Shown: positions 39,723-51,026, numbered from the stretch's first letter. The stretch: DNA of 64,000 bases from Cellvibrio sp. UBA7671 (GCA_002483145.1 DLHJ01000014.1:310001-374000); one strand, 5' to 3'. The notes: generated from the letters alone by a model not told the origin. Numbers and translations are program-made.

Positions 39723-42700
39723 ATGAAAGCAAAAGTTACCCGCAAGAATATATTTTTACTCAGTACGCCTACGATTATTGTGGTGATTATTGCAGCCACA
39801 TTATTTTGGTTTTTTGACCGGATGAAAGCAGCGGACAGGCTTCGCATGCAAACAACACTCGCTATAAATAGCGCCCAAAAGATTTTATCGCTACTTGTAG
39901 ACTCTGAAATCGGAACTCGTGGATACATTTTGACCTATGACACTAAATTTCTGCAGCCCTATTTTGATACACGGGATAATATAAAAAAGGAAATAATGCG
40001 CTTGCGGAGTGCATCAAGCAGCACTGAAAGCATGGAACAAGTTGATAAGCTAACACCTATTATTGACGAGCAACTCGAATTTCTTTCAACCACTATTGCA
40101 GACACAGGCCAAATAGAATCAGGCGACCTGCTTCTCAGGTTTACCAATGGTGAAGGCACAGAGCTAATGAATAATCTCCGTGCCGTACTAAAAGAATATC
40201 AAGAGATTCAGAATAAGCTGCTTCAGCAATACAGAAGCGACCACCGCAAATATATGGGATATCTATTTGGATTTATCGTACTCGTCAGTGTTTTTATGTT
40301 GTTATTTGCCCAGGCATTTGCCTATGGAATTTATCGCAATATTCACCAGCGCTTAATGGATCTGGTCCATCTCGAAACAAAACGCTCCCTCGACAAACAA
40401 GAGGCAATGAATCAGCAACTGAATCTTGCTTATATCACCGTGCAAGATAGCGAAAGAAAACTGGAGGTGACACTCAATTCAATCGCGGACGCAGTAATAG
40501 CTACCGATTGCAATGCATCGGTAACCTTGATGAACCACGTGGCTGAACAGCTAACGGCATCCACAATTGAAATGGCGGCTGGCAAATCAATTTGCGAATT
40601 TTTCCATCTCGTCAACAAAGAAACCCGTGAATCTGTACTAAATCCGGTATTGGAAACTCTGCTGCACGGCGTTGCCCAGGGTGCAAGCAATAACATACTC
40701 ATTTTGCCCGATGGTACCGAATATAATATCTCCCATAGTTGTGCACCGATTCGCGACCGCGATGGCCAGGTTATCGGTGCCGTATTAGTATTTCGTAATA
40801 TCACTGCAGAAAACGCCGCGCAACAAGCCCTCCTTGACAGTACTGAACGGATCAAAACAATATTGGATACGGTGAGTGATGGCATAGTGACCTTTAATGC
40901 ACGCACCCAGGTAATAGAAAGCGTTAATACCGCAACCGAGAAAATGTTTGGCTATAAAGCTGCTGAATTGGTTGGCCAAAAAATTAGCATCATTGTCCCC
41001 GAGTTAGATGGGACACCAGGTGCACTGGATTATTACAAAACATCGCTGGAAGAGCGCAGTAAAGGCATAGTTCGCGAAGTTATAGGGCAGCAAAAGGATG
41101 GACAATTCCTACCCATGGAAATTGCTGTCAATGAAATGCGTTTGGGCGGCCAACGCTATCTAGCCTGCGTATTGCGCAACATCACTGCACGTAAGCATGC
41201 TGAAGCCTTAATGCTCGAATCCGAATACCGCTACCGCAGCTTGTTTGAAACGATTGATGAAGGCTTCTGTGTTGCAGAAATTATTTACAAAAATGATCAA
41301 CCCGTAGATCAGTTTTTTCTCGAAATCAATCCTTCTTTTGAAAAACACAGCAGCTTTAAAAATGCACAGGGTCGATATGTCAGTGAATTTATCCCCGATT
41401 TAGGCGCTGATCTATTTGCTGTTTATGATCAGGTGCTACAAACGGGTGAGCCAATCCGTTTCGAATACCAGGTTCCATCGCTCCAGCGTTGGTTTGATAT
41501 ATATACCTGCCGCTTGGGTAAACAAGGTAGCAAGAAGGTCGCTATTTTATTTACCGATGTCACACAACGAAAATTATCAGAACAGGCGTTACGCGAAAGT
41601 GATGAACGCGTTCGCTTGGCCACTGAGGCAACTGGCGTAGGCATTTGGGAATTGAATCTTGTCGATAATCGTATGCGTTGGGATAAGCAAATGTTCCGCA
41701 TCTACGGTGTACAACCGACTCCCGATGGTATTGTAACGCGCGACCTCTGGCCACAACACTTGTTGCCTAATGACAGGATTGAACAAGAAGGCTGGGACAA
41801 TGCTATTCACCTGCAAAAAGGAAGCACCCGGGAGTTTCGCATCAAACAAAGCGGCACTAATGCTATTCGACATATCCGCTCTGTTGAAACCTTGCGCACC
41901 GATTCGCAAGGCAAAGTAGAATCCATTGTCGGCACTAACCTCGATATCACCGAAATCAAACGCACTGAAGAAACATTGCGCGAAAGCGAGCGTCATTTGC
42001 GCGCCGTGATCAATGCACTACCTGTTGCTATTTACGCAACCGATGCCGAAGGCAGGTTAACGCACTTTAACCAAACCGCCGTGGAATTTTCCGGCTGCGA
42101 ACCCGAATTGGGTAATGACAAATGGTGCAAGGGTTTACGGTTATTCCACCCCGACGGCTCCGCCATGCCTTATGAAGAATGCCCAATGGCAATTGCACTT
42201 AGAGAGGGGCGAGCTCTATTCGGTGTAGAAGCAATGGCCGAACGGCCAGACAAATCACGCGTCAACTTTGTCGCCCACCCTACCCCTCTGCGCGATACTG
42301 CTGGCAAGATTATCGGCGGCATCAATATGCTGATTGATATAAGCGAACGAAAACGGCTGGATCAGGTGCTGCTGGAAAATAATCTTGAACTGAATAAAGC
42401 CAAAAATCTTGCGGAAAAAGCCAACCGGGCAAAATCCGATTTTCTTTCCAACATGAGCCATGAACTGCGCACACCATTGAATGCCATTTTAGGATTTGCA
42501 CAATTAATTGATGCCAGTAATCCACCACCAACCCCGTCCCAAAAACGTAGCGTGCTACAAATACTGCAGGCGGGATGGTATCTACTGGATTTGATTAATG
42601 AAATTCTTGATCTTACGCTCATCGAGTCCGGTCGCCTTCCGCTATCCATGGAAATGGTTTCGCTTCCCGGCCTTATGCGGGAGTGCAAAGCCATGGTTGA

Positions 42701-43592
42701 ACCGCAAGCACTTAACCGTAATATCGCGCTGAATTTCCCTGAATTTGATTCAGCATTTGTAGTAACCGCTGACAACACCCGATTAAAACAAGTGCTCATA
42801 AACCTCCTTTCCAATGCCATTAAATATAACCGCCCAAACGGCAAGGTAACCGTGACCTGCAAGGAATATCGACCGGGACGCGTGAAAATCAGTGTCGAAG
42901 ATACCGGCGAGGGTTTATCACCCGAACAGCTTTCACAATTGTTTCAGCCGTTTAATCGCCTCGGGAAAGAAAATAGCAACGAGGAAGGTACAGGTATAGG
43001 GCTGGTGATGACCAAGCGCCTTATTAAACTGATGGGAGGAAAAATTTCCGTTGAAAGTAAAGTGGGGAAAGGCACCATCTTCAGTGTCGAACTGTTAATG
43101 GGAACAGAAAACCCTATGGTGATTGCTAACAGCGAAATCCCTCAAACGCCTAAGCTTCACCCCATAAAGAATGGCGCAACAAAATATACTCTCCTTTATG
43201 TAGAAGATAATCCAGCCAACTTAACCTTAGTGGAAGACATAATGGAATCGCGAACAGATTTTCTTCTGCTCACCGCACGCGATGGATTTGCAGGAGTCGA
43301 ACAGGCGCGCTTGGCTCAGCCCGATTTAATATTAATGGATATTAATTTGCCTGGCATGAATGGTACGGAAGCGTTAAAAATTCTCTCTAAGGATCCTTTA
43401 ACCAAGCATATTCCAGTGATTGCACTTAGCGCCAACGCAATTCCCCATGACATTGAAAAAGGCCTTGCGGCAGGCTTTTTTCGCTACCTCACCAAGCCTA
43501 TTCGAATTAATGAATTTACGAGCACACTTGATGCAGCGCTTGAGCTAACAGAAAAAAGAACAACCCAATTGAAAAAAGAGGAAAGAGCATGA
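39723..43592 (+). CDS. CHASE3 / multi-PAS hybrid sensor histidine kinase (1289 aa)
   Basis: Order of parts: membrane span 1 (IFLLSTPTIIVVIIAATLFWF), a periplasmic CHASE3 sensor (~40-175; SEIGTRGYILTYDTKFLQPY), span 2 (YLFGFIVLVSVFMLLFAQAFAY), then about five PAS domains (~250-370, 373-495, 498-625, 626-752, 753-880). HisKA follows with the phospho-acceptor H913 in MSHELRTPLNAI, then HATPase with NLLSNAIKYN, VEDTGEGLS and GTGIGLVMTKRL. A C-terminal receiver has D1206 in LILMDINLPGMNG and Lys in LTKPI. It overlaps the next regulator gene by 4 bases (ATGA), so phosphorelay from this protein is likely. The sensed signal is unknown. Confidence 0.94.
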   Translation: MKAKVTRKNIFLLSTPTIIVVIIAATLFWFFDRMKAADRLRMQTTLAINSAQKILSLLVDSEIGTRGYILTYDTKFLQPYFDTRDNIKKEIMRLRSASSSTESMEQVDKLTPIIDEQLEFLSTTIADTGQIESGDLLLRFTNGEGTELMNNLRAVLKEYQEIQNKLLQQYRSDHRKYMGYLFGFIVLVSVFMLLFAQAFAYGIYRNIHQRLMDLVHLETKRSLDKQEAMNQQLNLAYITVQDSERKLEVTLNSIADAVIATDCNASVTLMNHVAEQLTASTIEMAAGKSICEFFHLVNKETRESVLNPVLETLLHGVAQGASNNILILPDGTEYNISHSCAPIRDRDGQVIGAVLVFRNITAENAAQQALLDSTERIKTILDTVSDGIVTFNARTQVIESVNTATEKMFGYKAAELVGQKISIIVPELDGTPGALDYYKTSLEERSKGIVREVIGQQKDGQFLPMEIAVNEMRLGGQRYLACVLRNITARKHAEALMLESEYRYRSLFETIDEGFCVAEIIYKNDQPVDQFFLEINPSFEKHSSFKNAQGRYVSEFIPDLGADLFAVYDQVLQTGEPIRFEYQVPSLQRWFDIYTCRLGKQGSKKVAILFTDVTQRKLSEQALRESDERVRLATEATGVGIWELNLVDNRMRWDKQMFRIYGVQPTPDGIVTRDLWPQHLLPNDRIEQEGWDNAIHLQKGSTREFRIKQSGTNAIRHIRSVETLRTDSQGKVESIVGTNLDITEIKRTEETLRESERHLRAVINALPVAIYATDAEGRLTHFNQTAVEFSGCEPELGNDKWCKGLRLFHPDGSAMPYEECPMAIALREGRALFGVEAMAERPDKSRVNFVAHPTPLRDTAGKIIGGINMLIDISERKRLDQVLLENNLELNKAKNLAEKANRAKSDFLSNMSHELRTPLNAILGFAQLIDASNPPPTPSQKRSVLQILQAGWYLLDLINEILDLTLIESGRLPLSMEMVSLPGLMRECKAMVEPQALNRNIALNFPEFDSAFVVTADNTRLKQVLINLLSNAIKYNRPNGKVTVTCKEYRPGRVKISVEDTGEGLSPEQLSQLFQPFNRLGKENSNEEGTGIGLVMTKRLIKLMGGKISVESKVGKGTIFSVELLMGTENPMVIANSEIPQTPKLHPIKNGATKYTLLYVEDNPANLTLVEDIMESRTDFLLLTARDGFAGVEQARLAQPDLILMDINLPGMNGTEALKILSKDPLTKHIPVIALSANAIPHDIEKGLAAGFFRYLTKPIRINEFTSTLDAALELTEKRTTQLKKEERA

Positions 43593-44431
43593 AGCTAACA
43601 GAGCAAGACATTCTTAATGCCAGCATTCTGATTGTTGATGACCAACAAGCTAATGTTGCCCTTCTGGAAACCTTATTGAGTGAAGCAGGTTATACCAATG
43701 TCAGCGCTACGATGAATCCACTAGAAGTAGGATCACTCTACCGAAAACACCATTACGATTTAATCTTGCTTGATCTGCAAATGCCTGAGATGGACGGATT
43801 CCAAGTAATGGAATGTCTTAAAGCCAATATGCAAAACGATTATTTACCCGTGATTGTATTAACTGCACAACCTGGCCACAAATTGCGGGCATTACAATGC
43901 GGAGCAAAAGACTTTATCAGTAAACCCATTGATGTAGTTGAAGTTAAAACACGCATTCACAATATGCTGGAAGTACGCTTGCTATACAAAAAACTAGAAA
44001 ACTACAACAAATTACTGGAAGAAACCGTACAGGAACGCACAGCAGAATTGCGTGAAAGCGAAGCGCGTTTTCGCAGTCTGACCGAACTGGCATCAGATTG
44101 GTATTGGGAGCAGGATGAAAATGGAAAGTTTACGAGAGTGTCAGGCCCCGTATTGGAGATGTTGGGACTTCAGGTAGATTCTTTTACTGACAACAACACG
44201 CTAACCAGCGCGAACAACAGTAACGAAGCATCAGGTTGGGATGAAAACGAACGCAAAGAGCTTCAAGACATTATCGCCGCACGCCAACCTTTTATTGATT
44301 TTTCTTTCAGCCGTACAACCCCTTCCGGAAATAGAAACTTTTACCGCGTAAGCGGCACGCCCATTTTTGATCACTCAAGCCGTTTTATTGGTTATCGCGG
44401 GATCGGAATTCAATGCAAAGAAATGCCGTAA
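43589..44431 (+). CDS. Response regulator with C-terminal PAS domain (280 aa)
   Basis: The receiver domain (~10-130) has DD in ILIVDDQQANVALLE, phospho-acceptor D62 in LILLDLQMPEMDG, Thr in VIVLTAQ and Lys in FISKPIDV. A coiled linker (KKLENYNKLLEETVQERTAELRESEARF) leads to a PAS domain (~160-275; LASDWYWEQDENGKFTRVSG). There is no output domain for DNA or c-di-GMP, so it may pass its state to a partner. Translation is coupled to the hybrid kinase (4-base overlap), and the Crp-type gene overlaps or follows closely. Confidence 0.9.
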   Translation: MKLTEQDILNASILIVDDQQANVALLETLLSEAGYTNVSATMNPLEVGSLYRKHHYDLILLDLQMPEMDGFQVMECLKANMQNDYLPVIVLTAQPGHKLRALQCGAKDFISKPIDVVEVKTRIHNMLEVRLLYKKLENYNKLLEETVQERTAELRESEARFRSLTELASDWYWEQDENGKFTRVSGPVLEMLGLQVDSFTDNNTLTSANNSNEASGWDENERKELQDIIAARQPFIDFSFSRTTPSGNRNFYRVSGTPIFDHSSRFIGYRGIGIQCKEMP

Positions 44432-44487
44432 TGCCAATGAGTTATTTCAATTTAAACGCCGCTTCATTTAACGAGAAAGGAATGCCT

Positions 44488-45216
44488 ATGCCTAAAAATA
44501 TTGCCGTAGAAAATCAAACCCCGGAAAAAAATTATATTCTTGCGAAGCTAGGCCGCACTGAAACTGATCGGCTAATAAAACATCTCGAACCAGTGAACTT
44601 AAAATTGGGGGATGTAATTTATGGACCAAACCAACACATTAGCCATGCCTATTTCCCGACGACAAGTATCATTTCATTACAATACATAATGGACACGGGA
44701 GCCTGCGCCGAGGCCGCTGAAGTTGGCAATGAAGGAATGTTGGGATTGCCAATCCTCTTAGGCGGTAGTGTCACACCCAATACTGCAATAGTTCAAACTG
44801 CCGGGCACGCTTACCGGCTGGATCAACACATATTAAAAGCAGAATTTAATTCCGCTGGAATAATGCAGCGGCTCTTGCTGCGATATACCCAAGCAGTGAT
44901 GACACAGATGTTCCAGACCGCCGCGTGTAATCGCCACCACACCATTGAACAACAGCTGTGCCGCTGGCTGCTCTTAACCGTTGATCGCATTCCATCAGGA
45001 GAATTATTAATGACGCAGGAGTTAGTGGCGAATATGCTCGGCGTGCGCCGCGAAAGTATTACGGAAGCCGCAAAAGGCCTGCAAGATGCCGGTTGTATAC
45101 GTTATCGGCGTGGTCACATATCCGTATTGGACCGGCCAAAATTGGAGCGCTGTGTGTGCGAATGCTATTCAGTAGTTAAAGAAGAATTTATTCGGCTGAT
45201 GTCCAGTATTAACTAA
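44488..45216 (+). CDS. Crp/Fnr family transcriptional regulator (242 aa)
   Basis: An N-terminal cyclic-nucleotide-binding-like jelly roll (LKLGDVIYGPNQHISHAYFPTTSIISL, then GNEGMLGLPILLGG) lacks the RxS cAMP motif. A long dimer helix follows (LLLRYTQAVMTQMFQTAACNRHHTIEQQLCRWLL), then a winged HTH (MTQELVANMLGVRRESITEAAKGLQDAGCIRYRRG). There is no Cys cluster for FeS. I choose the ATG at 44488, with GGA 6 bases upstream; an earlier in-frame start inside the response-regulator gene is possible. It is the third gene of the signalling operon and may be its transcriptional output. Confidence 0.88.
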   Translation: MPKNIAVENQTPEKNYILAKLGRTETDRLIKHLEPVNLKLGDVIYGPNQHISHAYFPTTSIISLQYIMDTGACAEAAEVGNEGMLGLPILLGGSVTPNTAIVQTAGHAYRLDQHILKAEFNSAGIMQRLLLRYTQAVMTQMFQTAACNRHHTIEQQLCRWLLLTVDRIPSGELLMTQELVANMLGVRRESITEAAKGLQDAGCIRYRRGHISVLDRPKLERCVCECYSVVKEEFIRLMSSIN

Positions 45217-45297
45217 CAAGTGAGGCCATATCCCTATCTCCCACTCCCAGCCCCTCAACTGCTCATTCCACTCTTAATCACTCCCCTGCAAGATCAA

Positions 45298-45915
45298 TCA
45301 CATCGAATAACGCTTCACCAGGGCCGCATACAATTCGTCTTTAAATTCCGGTCTGGTTGTATCAAGGCTTTGCACAGCCTCAACCAAATGCTCGTTATCT
45401 TCGCGACCATCGTGCCAATGCTTGCGGTAACTGCCGTCTTTATAACCGTGATCCTGACGGAAGAAATTCAGTACATTCTTACCAACATAACCGCGATAGA
45501 GTTGCTCAAAACTCATATCGATACCCGCCATTAAACGCGCAAACAAGCCAAGATGGAATTGGCGGTCACCCAGGGTTGCAGCAGCAAATTTTTCCAAGTC
45601 CAGACGGAAGTCTTGTTCATCTGTAGCAATCACTAATTCATTTTGGATTTTCGCAATAATTTCTTCGAGCGACGCACCTGATTGTAATTGGATACTTAAA
45701 CCAAAGTGCCAGATATCGATTAATTCGAGTGCAACCTGTTCGGTGTCGGGTGATTGCTTTTTCCACCATTTCCAACCGTAATGATCCAGCAACTCAGCAC
45801 ATTCAACCCAGATGGCGCGATACCATTCATAACCTTGTTGTTTCCAATTAGCGTTGACTTTGGTGTTCATCGCATCCTGTAATTCGAGCATAATTTTGAT
45901 TTGTTGGGCGTTCAT
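45298..45915 (-). CDS. Dimeric dUTP diphosphatase, all-alpha NTP-PPase family (205 aa)
   Basis: It hydrolyses dUTP to dUMP. The helical metal-binding motifs are visible: WYRAIWVECAELLDHYGWKWWKK (ExxxE/D-type site with the conserved GWKWWK) and ALELIDIWHFGLS (second acidic pair). YVGKNVLNFFRQDHGYKDGSYRKHW is typical of the dUTPase_2 (PF08761) family. This replaces the trimeric Dut type in some bacteria; I cannot tell from the window whether a trimeric Dut also exists. It converges with the Crp-type gene. Confidence 0.88.
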   Translation of the reverse strand: MNAQQIKIMLELQDAMNTKVNANWKQQGYEWYRAIWVECAELLDHYGWKWWKKQSPDTEQVALELIDIWHFGLSIQLQSGASLEEIIAKIQNELVIATDEQDFRLDLEKFAAATLGDRQFHLGLFARLMAGIDMSFEQLYRGYVGKNVLNFFRQDHGYKDGSYRKHWHDGREDNEHLVEAVQSLDTTRPEFKDELYAALVKRYSM

Positions 45916-45976
45916 TGTAGGACCTTACTTGTAGGGGTTAGATTTTTTTTGGGCGCAGCAAGCAGCGCCCCTACAT

Positions 45977-46768
45977 TTAGATTGGGAGATATTGTTTTGC
46001 TTTGCTGAATAAACGATAAAAATTTTCCGTCGTATTTTCAGCAAGTTCTTCTAGAGGAATCCCGCGCACATCCGCAACAAACTGAGCAACTTCGCGCACG
46101 TACTTTGGTTCGTTAGGTTTACCACGATAAGGAATTGGGGCGAGGTAAGGAGAATCCGTTTCTACCAACAAACGATCTATCGGCATATTGCGCACCACAT
46201 CGCGGATTTGTTCGGCGGTTTTAAACGTGACGATACCAGAAATCGAAATGTAGTAATTCAAATCCAGCGCAGCTTTCGCCATATCCCAGTCTTCAGTAAA
46301 ACAATGCAATACGCCGCTGTGCTCGAGGCTGCCGTGCTCCTTTATCAACGCGAGCGTGTCGGCTTTGGCTTCACGGGTATGCACAACCACGGGCAAGCCA
46401 ATTTGTTTACCCACGTTTAAATGCAGTGCAAAACTTTCGTGTTGGATATCTTTGCTTTCAGTTTCGTAGTGATAGTCCAAGCCCGTTTCACCCAGCGCAA
46501 CCACCTTGGGTTGCGATGCCCAATTGATTAATTGCTCTGCGGTTGCAGCGCCCTCTTTCACATCGCACGGATGAACCCCTACAGAGGCAACCACACGGGG
46601 ATGGGCTTGCGCAATATCAATCACTGTTTGGATATTTTCCAAACTAATACCGATGCACAACATTTGCTGGATACCACGCTCATGGGCAGCGGCAATGGCA
46701 GCGCTCAAGTCGCCGTCGTAGGGATCGAGCTTGATTCGATCGAGGTGGCAATGGGAGTCGATTAACAT
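45977..46768 (-). CDS. TatD family metal-dependent hydrolase / DNase (263 aa)
   Basis: A TIM-barrel hydrolase with metal-binding HCH in LIDSHCHLDRI, Glu in ALGETGLDYHY, His in VVHTREA and LHCFTEDW, and Asp in LLVETDSPYLAP. This YcfH-type TatD is usual beside holB and pilZ in gammaproteobacteria. It may act as a 3'-5' exonuclease or D-aminoacyl-type hydrolase. The start at 46768 (MLIDSHC) fits the family; upstream in-frame sequence is hydrophobic and non-conserved and reads through the terminator-like hairpin. Confidence 0.92.
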   Translation of the reverse strand: MLIDSHCHLDRIKLDPYDGDLSAAIAAAHERGIQQMLCIGISLENIQTVIDIAQAHPRVVASVGVHPCDVKEGAATAEQLINWASQPKVVALGETGLDYHYETESKDIQHESFALHLNVGKQIGLPVVVHTREAKADTLALIKEHGSLEHSGVLHCFTEDWDMAKAALDLNYYISISGIVTFKTAEQIRDVVRNMPIDRLLVETDSPYLAPIPYRGKPNEPKYVREVAQFVADVRGIPLEELAENTTENFYRLFSKAKQYLPI

Positions 46769-46813
46769 GGGCACATCCAATAACAAGAGCAAAAATAAAA
46801 AGCAGAAACAACA

Positions 46814-46834
46814 AAGCCAGGCATAACCTGGCTT
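46814..46834 (-). terminator. Hairpin between pilZ and tatD
   Basis: The 8-bp stem AAGCCAGG / CCTGGCTT (46814-46821 with 46827-46834) is followed on the minus strand by TTGTTGTTTC. It could end the pilZ transcript or attenuate tatD, which starts 46 bases further on. Confidence 0.55.
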
Positions 46835-46874
46835 CACGGAAACTCAGTGGGGCGATTTTACACGTTATAAGATA

Positions 46875-47228
46875 CTACATGGTATGTGTGGGCTTATCAG
46901 AACTGAGCATGCCAGCCAGATAGGTTTCTATTTTGTTGATCGCGGTGTTGTCCTGATCGCTAAACTGTACACCTATCCCCGCCGCGCGATTGCCCTGGGC
47001 TCCCTTCGGGGTTACCCAAACCACTTTTCCCGCCACCGGGATTTTTTCCGGCTCGTCCATCAGGCTCAACAACATAAATACTTCATCGCCCAACTTGTAG
47101 CTTTTATTGGTAGGAATAAACATGCCGCCATTTTTTACAAAGGGCATATAGGCTGCATAGAGAACAGCTTTGTCTTTAATCGTTAGAGAAAGTATGCCAT
47201 TACGGGCACCACCGCCAATCGGTTGCAT
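46875..47228 (-). CDS. pilZ: PilZ domain protein, type IV pilus biogenesis PilZ (117 aa)
   Basis: A compact beta-barrel PilZ protein (ILSLTIKDKAVLYAAYMPFVKNGGMFIPTNKSYKLGDEVFMLLSL, then VVWVTPKGAQGNRAAGIGVQF). Like the Pseudomonas and Xanthomonas PilZ orthologues, it lacks the RxxxR c-di-GMP-binding motif at the N-terminus, so it is the pilus-assembly type that acts with PilB/FimX. It lies directly downstream of holB, the usual place for this gene. Confidence 0.92.
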   Translation of the reverse strand: MQPIGGGARNGILSLTIKDKAVLYAAYMPFVKNGGMFIPTNKSYKLGDEVFMLLSLMDEPEKIPVAGKVVWVTPKGAQGNRAAGIGVQFSDQDNTAINKIETYLAGMLSSDKPTHTM

Positions 47229-47298
47229 AACAGATCCTGAATTGTTGTTTTGTCAGATCACAGGCTTAATAAGGCCGAAACACTAATAGATTAGCTCA

Positions 47299-48324
47299 CT
47301 AGTGTCCAGACGCCATTGCGCGATTCGTGCTCGCGCGCAACAAAGCGCCCCAATCGAGCAATAATTCCTCTAATAACAATTGCTTATTGGGATTTGACCC
47401 GCTCAACAATTGCTTTTTGGAGAGCAGGATTTTTTCAATATAGCGATGCAGCAACGGCAAGTTAAGGTTACTCAAGCGCTCGCGCCATTCAACCGGCGCC
47501 TGCTCCATTTGCGCATCTTCACCGCCCACTCGCCAGCGCGCGATGCTGTGCAACAAGCCGAGAAACCATTCCATAAAGCCATGCACATCGCCGCTGTGCC
47601 ACTGAGCGGCCAACTCAATCGCCGATATTTGCCCGAGACTCAAGCGCACAAATTGCTGTAGCACTTGCTCGCGCTGCTCCAGTGCATCACCCTGCAACAA
47701 CGCCAATGCAGTGAGCGGTGCCCCGCGCGCAGCAACCAATAAGGTATCTGCCTTAGCATTACTTCCCGCTAGCAACGGCGACAACCAATGCAATACTTGT
47801 TCAGCGCGCGGCATCGGAAACTTGCGTAGTTGGCAGCGACTGCGAATGGTGGGTAGCACCGAACTTGGGCTGTGAGTGACAAGCACCAGCAACGTATTAG
47901 CCGCAGGTTCTTCAAGCGATTTCAACAGCGCATTAGCAGAGTTGCCGTTCATGGCCTCAGCCGGTTCGATAATCACCACTTTGTAACCGCCCTGCTGCGC
48001 GGTTTTACTGAGCGATTCCGTCAGCTCTCGCACCTGATCCACTTTGATCGCCTTGCCCTCTTCTTCGGGCTCCAGCCATACCAGATCAGGATGGGTTTGT
48101 GATTTATTCAATTCGCAACCGCGGCACTTGCCGCAAGGGGTTCCTTCAATCGGCGCCTGGCACAACAACAACTGCGCCAGTGCATCAGCCAAGTGGCGCT
48201 TACCGATTCCCTTAGGACCAGCAATCATCATGGCGTGAGGTAATTTTTTAGCGGCCATCTGCTGCAGCAACTGCTGCCACTCGCTGAGCTGCCAAGGATA
48301 TGGATGGATGGGAAAGTCGCTCAT
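47299..48324 (-). CDS. holB: DNA polymerase III delta' subunit (341 aa)
   Basis: A clamp-loader subunit that loads the beta sliding clamp. The P-loop-like GPKGIGKRHLADALA, the zinc site Cys-x8-Cys-x2-Cys-x2-Cys in CQAPIEGTPCGKCRGCELNK, VIIEPAEAMN and the SRC-type motif IRSRCQLRKF are all present. pilZ and tatD follow on the same strand. The usual upstream partner tmk is also on this strand but is separated by a gene on the opposite strand. Confidence 0.95.
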   Translation of the reverse strand: MSDFPIHPYPWQLSEWQQLLQQMAAKKLPHAMMIAGPKGIGKRHLADALAQLLLCQAPIEGTPCGKCRGCELNKSQTHPDLVWLEPEEEGKAIKVDQVRELTESLSKTAQQGGYKVVIIEPAEAMNGNSANALLKSLEEPAANTLLVLVTHSPSSVLPTIRSRCQLRKFPMPRAEQVLHWLSPLLAGSNAKADTLLVAARGAPLTALALLQGDALEQREQVLQQFVRLSLGQISAIELAAQWHSGDVHGFMEWFLGLLHSIARWRVGGEDAQMEQAPVEWRERLSNLNLPLLHRYIEKILLSKKQLLSGSNPNKQLLLEELLLDWGALLRASTNRAMASGH

Positions 48325-48419
48325 GAACTACTCGATTAGATCGCACTGAATAAAAGATTGGGCAAGCTTAGCAAATTTGCGATAATCCGCGCCCGCTTAA
48401 TTCAGCTTCAGGCTTACCG

Positions 48420-49702
<1,283 letters not shown>

Positions 49703-49799
49703 TTAAATTTAACTATTTACGCATTCCTTCCCCTTGGGGGAGCGCGTATCATACCGGCTTTTTCCAGCACCACCCTCTAAATCTCAAGGGAGATTCACC

Positions 49800-50294
49800 A
49801 TGATTACATTACATACTAACTACGGCGATATCGTTATTGAATTGGATTTTGATAAAGCGCCCAAGACCGCTGCCAACTTCAAACAATATGTTGAAGAAGG
49901 TTTTTATAACGGCACTATTTTTCACCGCGTAATCGATGGCTTTATGGTGCAAGGCGGTGGTTTTACGGAAGACTTCCAACAAAAAGAAACCCGTGAAATG
50001 ATTCAAAACGAAGCCGATAACGGTTTGCAAAACCTGACTGGCACCTTGGCTATGGCGCGCACCAATGATCCACACAGCGCGACTGCACAGTTTTTTATCA
50101 ACGTAAAAGACAACAGCTTTCTGAATCACTCCGGCAAAAATGCATCAGGCTGGGGCTACTGTGTATTTGGCAAAGTCGTTGATGGTATGGACGTAGTCAA
50201 CAAAATCAAAGGTGTCAAAACCGGCAGCAAAGGTTTCCATCAAGATGTACCAAAAGAAGCCGTGATTATTCAAAGCGCCACCATTGCAGAATAA
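49800..50294 (+). CDS. ppiB: Peptidyl-prolyl cis-trans isomerase B, cyclophilin type (164 aa)
   Basis: A cytoplasmic cyclophilin: [30 protein letters not shown], the active-site Arg in [36 protein letters not shown] and [14 protein letters not shown]. There is no signal peptide from the ATG at 49800, which has AAGGGAG upstream; the frame is open further up but without family features. lpxH begins one base after its stop codon. Confidence 0.95.
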   Translation: MITLHTNYGDIVIELDFDKAPKTAANFKQYVEEGFYNGTIFHRVIDGFMVQGGGFTEDFQQKETREMIQNEADNGLQNLTGTLAMARTNDPHSATAQFFINVKDNSFLNHSGKNASGWGYCVFGKVVDGMDVVNKIKGVKTGSKGFHQDVPKEAVIIQSATIAE

Positions 50295-50295
50295 T

Positions 50296-51018
50296 ATGCA
50301 CACGCTGTTTATTTCGGATTTACATCTTCACGAATCACGCCCGCAAGTTACGCGGGCGTTTTTTCAATTTTTGCACACCCAAGCCGTTCACGCCGAAGCG
50401 CTCTATATTCTCGGCGATTTTTTTGATGCCTGGATTGGAGATGATGACAACTCAGAACTGGCGCAGGATGTTGCCAATGGATTGCACAAGCTACGTGAGC
50501 TAGGTGTTGCAATTTATTTTATGCATGGCAACCGCGATTTTTTATTGGGTGCGACCTATGCTAAAAAAGCCGGAATGGAATTAATCCCCGACGGAATAAC
50601 TATCGATTTATATGGCACGCCTACATTATTAATGCACGGCGATAGCTTGTGCACTGACGATGTCGAGTACCAACAATTTCGTGCAATGGTGCGCAGCCCG
50701 CAATGGCAACAACAAATCCTTGCGCAGCCAATTGCAGCACGCCGCGCTCTTGCCGCACAAATGCGTGCAAAAAGCCAAAGTATGAACAGCCTAAAAGCAG
50801 ACGATATTATGGATGTATCGCCCGCCGAAGTTTTAGCACAAATGGAAGGTGCGGGAGTAACACGCATGATTCATGGCCACACCCATCGCCCTGCACGTCA
50901 TCAGCTGGTTATCGCTGGAAAACCAGCTGAACGCATTGTACTTGGCGATTGGCATGAGGCAGGCTGGTGCATCAAAGCGGATCAAAACAGTATTGAATTA
51001 ATCGACTGGAAAATTTAA
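50296..51018 (+). CDS. lpxH: UDP-2,3-diacylglucosamine diphosphatase LpxH (240 aa)
   Basis: A membrane-associated metallophosphoesterase of lipid A synthesis that yields lipid X. Metal-site motifs: LFISDLHLHES, ILGDFFDAWIGDD, MHGNRDFLLG, LMHGDSLCTDD and MIHGHTHRPARH. I choose the ATG at 50296, one base after the ppiB stop (taATaATG context), so translation is coupled, as in other gammaproteobacteria where ppiB and lpxH are adjacent. Confidence 0.96.
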   Translation: MHTLFISDLHLHESRPQVTRAFFQFLHTQAVHAEALYILGDFFDAWIGDDDNSELAQDVANGLHKLRELGVAIYFMHGNRDFLLGATYAKKAGMELIPDGITIDLYGTPTLLMHGDSLCTDDVEYQQFRAMVRSPQWQQQILAQPIAARRALAAQMRAKSQSMNSLKADDIMDVSPAEVLAQMEGAGVTRMIHGHTHRPARHQLVIAGKPAERIVLGDWHEAGWCIKADQNSIELIDWKI

Positions 51019-51026
51019 CTCATTAC

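Noticed and set aside
45220..45534. 104-aa frame antisense to the dUTPase 3' end
   Set aside because: Mostly overlaps the dUTPase gene; Pro/Leu-rich start without features.
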